Shown: positions 61,912 through 64,000 of the stretch, piece by piece | Position numbering within the stretch: the first letter of the stretch is position 1 | Layout of the letters: the number at the start of each line of letters is the position of its first letter | NCBI GenBank assembly: GCA_041660405.1 | Contig: JBAZWL010000018.1 | Span: forward strand, 1 to 64,000 | DNA: 64,000 nt | DNA from: Taibaiella sp041660405 | GTDB lineage: Bacteria > Bacteroidota > Bacteroidia > Chitinophagales > Chitinophagaceae | Reading direction: 5' to 3' | The notes under the pieces: model-generated | What the model saw: the letters and a program-made list of their open reading frames with translations, nothing else | Told to the model about the DNA's origin: nothing | The model's database searches: none | Translations under genes and position numbers: made by a program

Positions 61912-64000
61912 TTAGTTATTCTTTGCTAATATTAATACAGAGGTTACACCGGGTTCATTACCCTCATTATTGAAAATATAAAATTCTCCGGTACCCTTTA
62001 TCTTTTTAAGCAGGTGCATACGTTCTGTAATAATCATCAGGGCATGGTTTTGCTTTATCTTAAAATCTTCGGGTAATCCTTTGCCGTTGTCCTTTACTTT
62101 TATTGTTATTGTTCCTCCATTGTCTTCAACAGTAATATTTATTATTCCGCCTTTATGTGTCTTAACGATACCATGCTCTATTGCATTTTCGACCAGTGGT
62201 TGGAGCAAAAGCGTGGGAATGATGCAGCCTATACCAGCCAGTGAGGGTGCGACGGTAATACTATAAGTAAAACTATTATCGAACCGCTCTTGTTGAATCT
62301 GCAGATAATGTTGTATAAAATCAAGCTCAGTTGCCAGCGGAGCATAACGTTCCCTGATAGCATTAAGCATGCCACGCATGAGTTGAGAAAAGCTATCCAG
62401 GTAGCTGAGGCCCTTGATCTTTTCCCCAGTCATAAGAAACCCCTGCAGTGGTGTAAGGATATTAAAAATAAAATGAGGCTTCAGTTGTCCCAACAAGCTT
62501 TGAGCTTCCAATTCGTGCAGGTATAGTTTTTGCTGCAACTTGTTCCGGTCATCTCTAAACTTACGCATATACAGTCTATATAGAACATAGCTAAAGACCG
62601 CAGCAATAAGCAGGATCAAGACAGGCATGCACCACCATTGCTGGTACCACAAAGGCATAATCAGCAACGTATAAGACATTAGCCGCTCTGTCGCACAACT
62701 GGCAGACTGTACATGGTACTCCACCCGGTAGCAGCCGGGGCTTGCAGGGTGTAGCGATACGGTGCCATTCTTGTCCAGGTCCGTCTGGCTATATAGTAAT
62801 TCATTATTCCGAAAAATGCGGCAACTGATTTTCTGTTGTTCGTTTTTATAATCCATGATATCAAGCCCGAACAATGCTATAAGATTAGCACGGTATACAC
62901 AACTGAATGTAGAATCGGCCGGGGCATTGCTGTTCAACGAACACAGCACATGTATTTTAGGTTTTTGGCTGGGGCATAGCTGCAAAAGATTTTGACAGGG
63001 AATATAAAATACTCCCTGGTTGCCTGCGAGCACCAGATAATTGCCATGGATATAAAATCTACCCAGTCGGAAGGGAATGATATAATCGCGGCAGGAAAAC
63101 CGCGCTACTGGTTTCATCGTATTATTCTCTACAATGATAAGGTCATCACCAGAGCGCAGGTAAGTAAACAGAGAATCATGTTTCAAGGCAGTGCAGGGTA
63201 CGGATATAATTTTTCGAAGTTGTCTTCCGTTGCCTGCATTCTTTTGCGGTAAAGTGTATACACCGGCATTGGTAGCCCACAGCAACTGATCTCCTACGGT
63301 ATCAACGGCACTTACCAGGACATTCTGCAGGTAAGGCAAGGCGGTGGTATTACGATAGCAGCCCCTTACCGTACCTACATAGAATGCTGTATCGGAAAGT
63401 GGCAACAGACAAAGCTTTTTGGGTATGGTAACGCCGGACGTATTTTTCGCACTTATTTGCCCTGCTGTATCCATCGCGACCATAGCATTACCGCTGATAT
63501 AGTACAGGGTATTGTAGTATTGTCTCCCGTTTTTATACCCCGGATCAATGCCCCGCCCGTTAACCACAGCCTGGTGAAAGGCAACCGGTAGCCCATCATT
63601 CCAGGACCTGGAATAAAAGGCTTCATTTGGAGTAAATACCATCCAGCTGGAAGCCAGTCTTTCCACATACCGCACATCCCGGATGTCATTCTTTACCGGA
63701 AGCACATACCGCTCAGGCAGCGGGTTTGATGCAGTATAAAAATCCAGCACAGCATCATCATATCCCAATGTAGTAATGCCATTGGAAAAGTGATTAATGC
63801 TGCTCACCTTGTCGCTATAGAGGCCACTGCTTTTATTATAGTATAGTGTATTCCTTTCAGAATACGGGAACAGGAACAATCCATTACCATGCGTACTGAC
63901 CCAAACATTGCGCAGGTAATCTTGTTCTATGCTGGTAATAGCCTCTCCCTGAAGCAAAGGCTCAACCACTTGTTGCTCGCGTGGACGGGAAAAATAACCC
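61912..64000 (-). CDS. LytS-like sensor kinase with propeller sensor domain (5' end outside window)
   Basis: The frame is open to the end of the window, so the N-terminus is missing; the GTG at 63969 is probably internal. What is visible is part of a two-component-type (Reg_prop) propeller with NVWVSTHGNGLFLFP and NKSSGLYSDKVSSI, a Y_Y_Y-like domain, one transmembrane helix (MPVLILLIAAVFSYVLYRLY) and a coiled coil. The His_kinase domain LGQLKPHFIFNILTPLQGFL contains the phospho-acceptor His, followed by an ATPase domain with LLLQPLVENAIEHG and VKDNGKGLPE. It forms a pair with the LytTR regulator. Full-length relatives are about 1000 residues. Confidence 0.85.
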   Translation of the reverse strand, partial: GYFSRPREQQVVEPLLQGEAITSIEQDYLRNVWVSTHGNGLFLFPYSERNTLYYNKSSGLYSDKVSSINHFSNGITTLGYDDAVLDFYTASNPLPERYVLPVKNDIRDVRYVERLASSWMVFTPNEAFYSRSWNDGLPVAFHQAVVNGRGIDPGYKNGRQYYNTLYYISGNAMVAMDTAGQISAKNTSGVTIPKKLCLLPLSDTAFYVGTVRGCYRNTTALPYLQNVLVSAVDTVGDQLLWATNAGVYTLPQKNAGNGRQLRKIISVPCTALKHDSLFTYLRSGDDLIIVENNTMKPVARFSCRDYIIPFRLGRFYIHGNYLVLAGNQGVFYIPCQNLLQLCPSQKPKIHVLCSLNSNAPADSTFSCVYRANLIALFGLDIMDYKNEQQKISCRIFRNNELLYSQTDLDKNGTVSLHPASPGCYRVEYHVQSASCATERLMSYTLLIMPLWYQQWWCMPVLILLIAAVFSYVLYRLYMRKFRDDRNKLQQKLYLHELEAQSLLGQLKPHFIFNILTPLQGFLMTGEKIKGLSYLDSFSQLMRGMLNAIRERYAPLATELDFIQHYLQIQQERFDNSFTYSITVAPSLAGIGCIIPTLLLQPLVENAIEHGIVKTHKGGIINITVEDNGGTITIKVKDNGKGLPEDFKIKQNHALMIITERMHLLKKIKGTGEFYIFNNEGNEPGVTSVLILAKNN

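Overview
The window looks like a chromosome segment from a Bacteroidota bacterium, most likely of the Chitinophagales/Chitinophagaceae type. It is AT-rich and start codons lack strong Shine-Dalgarno sequences. Where promoters can be read they fit the Bacteroidota TTG-N20-TAnnTTTG form. The gene content is dominated by large secreted proteins ending in type IX secretion (T9SS) sorting domains. No rRNA, tRNA or CRISPR array was seen. One 10-N assembly gap lies at 53947-53956.

Layout. 1-2.2 kb is a graveyard: broken copies of one insertion sequence, a decayed S41 peptidase, the N-terminal part of a tyrosine-recombinase-like integrase and a short coding relic. 2.3-14.7 kb holds a 2113-residue surface protein built of four repeat units (minus strand), a divergent histidine kinase/LuxR response-regulator pair, and a second T9SS protein (minus). 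15.1-17.5 kb carries a serine-recombinase relic, a decayed IS copy, a nested IS fragment and a solo IS terminus. 17.5-28.5 kb has a GIY-YIG protein, two paralogous T9SS type-B propeller proteins, a seven-bladed SBBP propeller protein, and a divergent kinase/LuxR pair. 28.7-33.9 kb encodes an imelysin-like/di-heme cytochrome c peroxidase fusion and a T9SS purple-acid-phosphatase-like enzyme. 34.3-39.7 kb is a redox or envelope-stress group: zinc alcohol dehydrogenase, YceI, an outer-membrane barrel, a second YceI-like protein, a DUF2892 membrane protein and an archaeal-type peroxiredoxin. TGA-N6-TCA palindromes of Crp/Fnr type lie in its intergenic regions. 39.8-41.3 kb is the most complete IS copy, itself frameshifted.

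41.4-53.3 kb is the most coherent accessory locus. A secreted isochorismatase-like hydrolase and a frameshifted secreted alpha/beta hydrolase face a sensor kinase and a sigma-54 activator. Beyond them lie two more alpha/beta hydrolases, a secreted amidohydrolase, an alginate-export-type porin and a small protein. A palindrome AACGA-N4-TCGTT occurs twice upstream of the isochorismatase gene, 31 bp apart and ahead of a good GG-N10-GC promoter. It occurs once more between the kinase and the second hydrolase operon. I infer a sigma-54 regulon for taking up and hydrolysing an exogenous compound; the substrate is unknown.

53.3-64 kb contains an orphan decayed T9SS sorting tail, a delta-60-repeat protein cut off by an IS terminus, a 62-bp perfect palindrome that probably terminates a 1607-residue T9SS Ig/PKD protein, another IS remnant, and a LytTR regulator with its two-component-propeller sensor kinase, which runs off the end of the window.

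Two themes stand out. Kinase/regulator pairs repeatedly sit beside giant T9SS surface proteins. One IS family has left full copies, fragments and about 75-bp solo ends whose subterminal hairpins show compensatory base changes.
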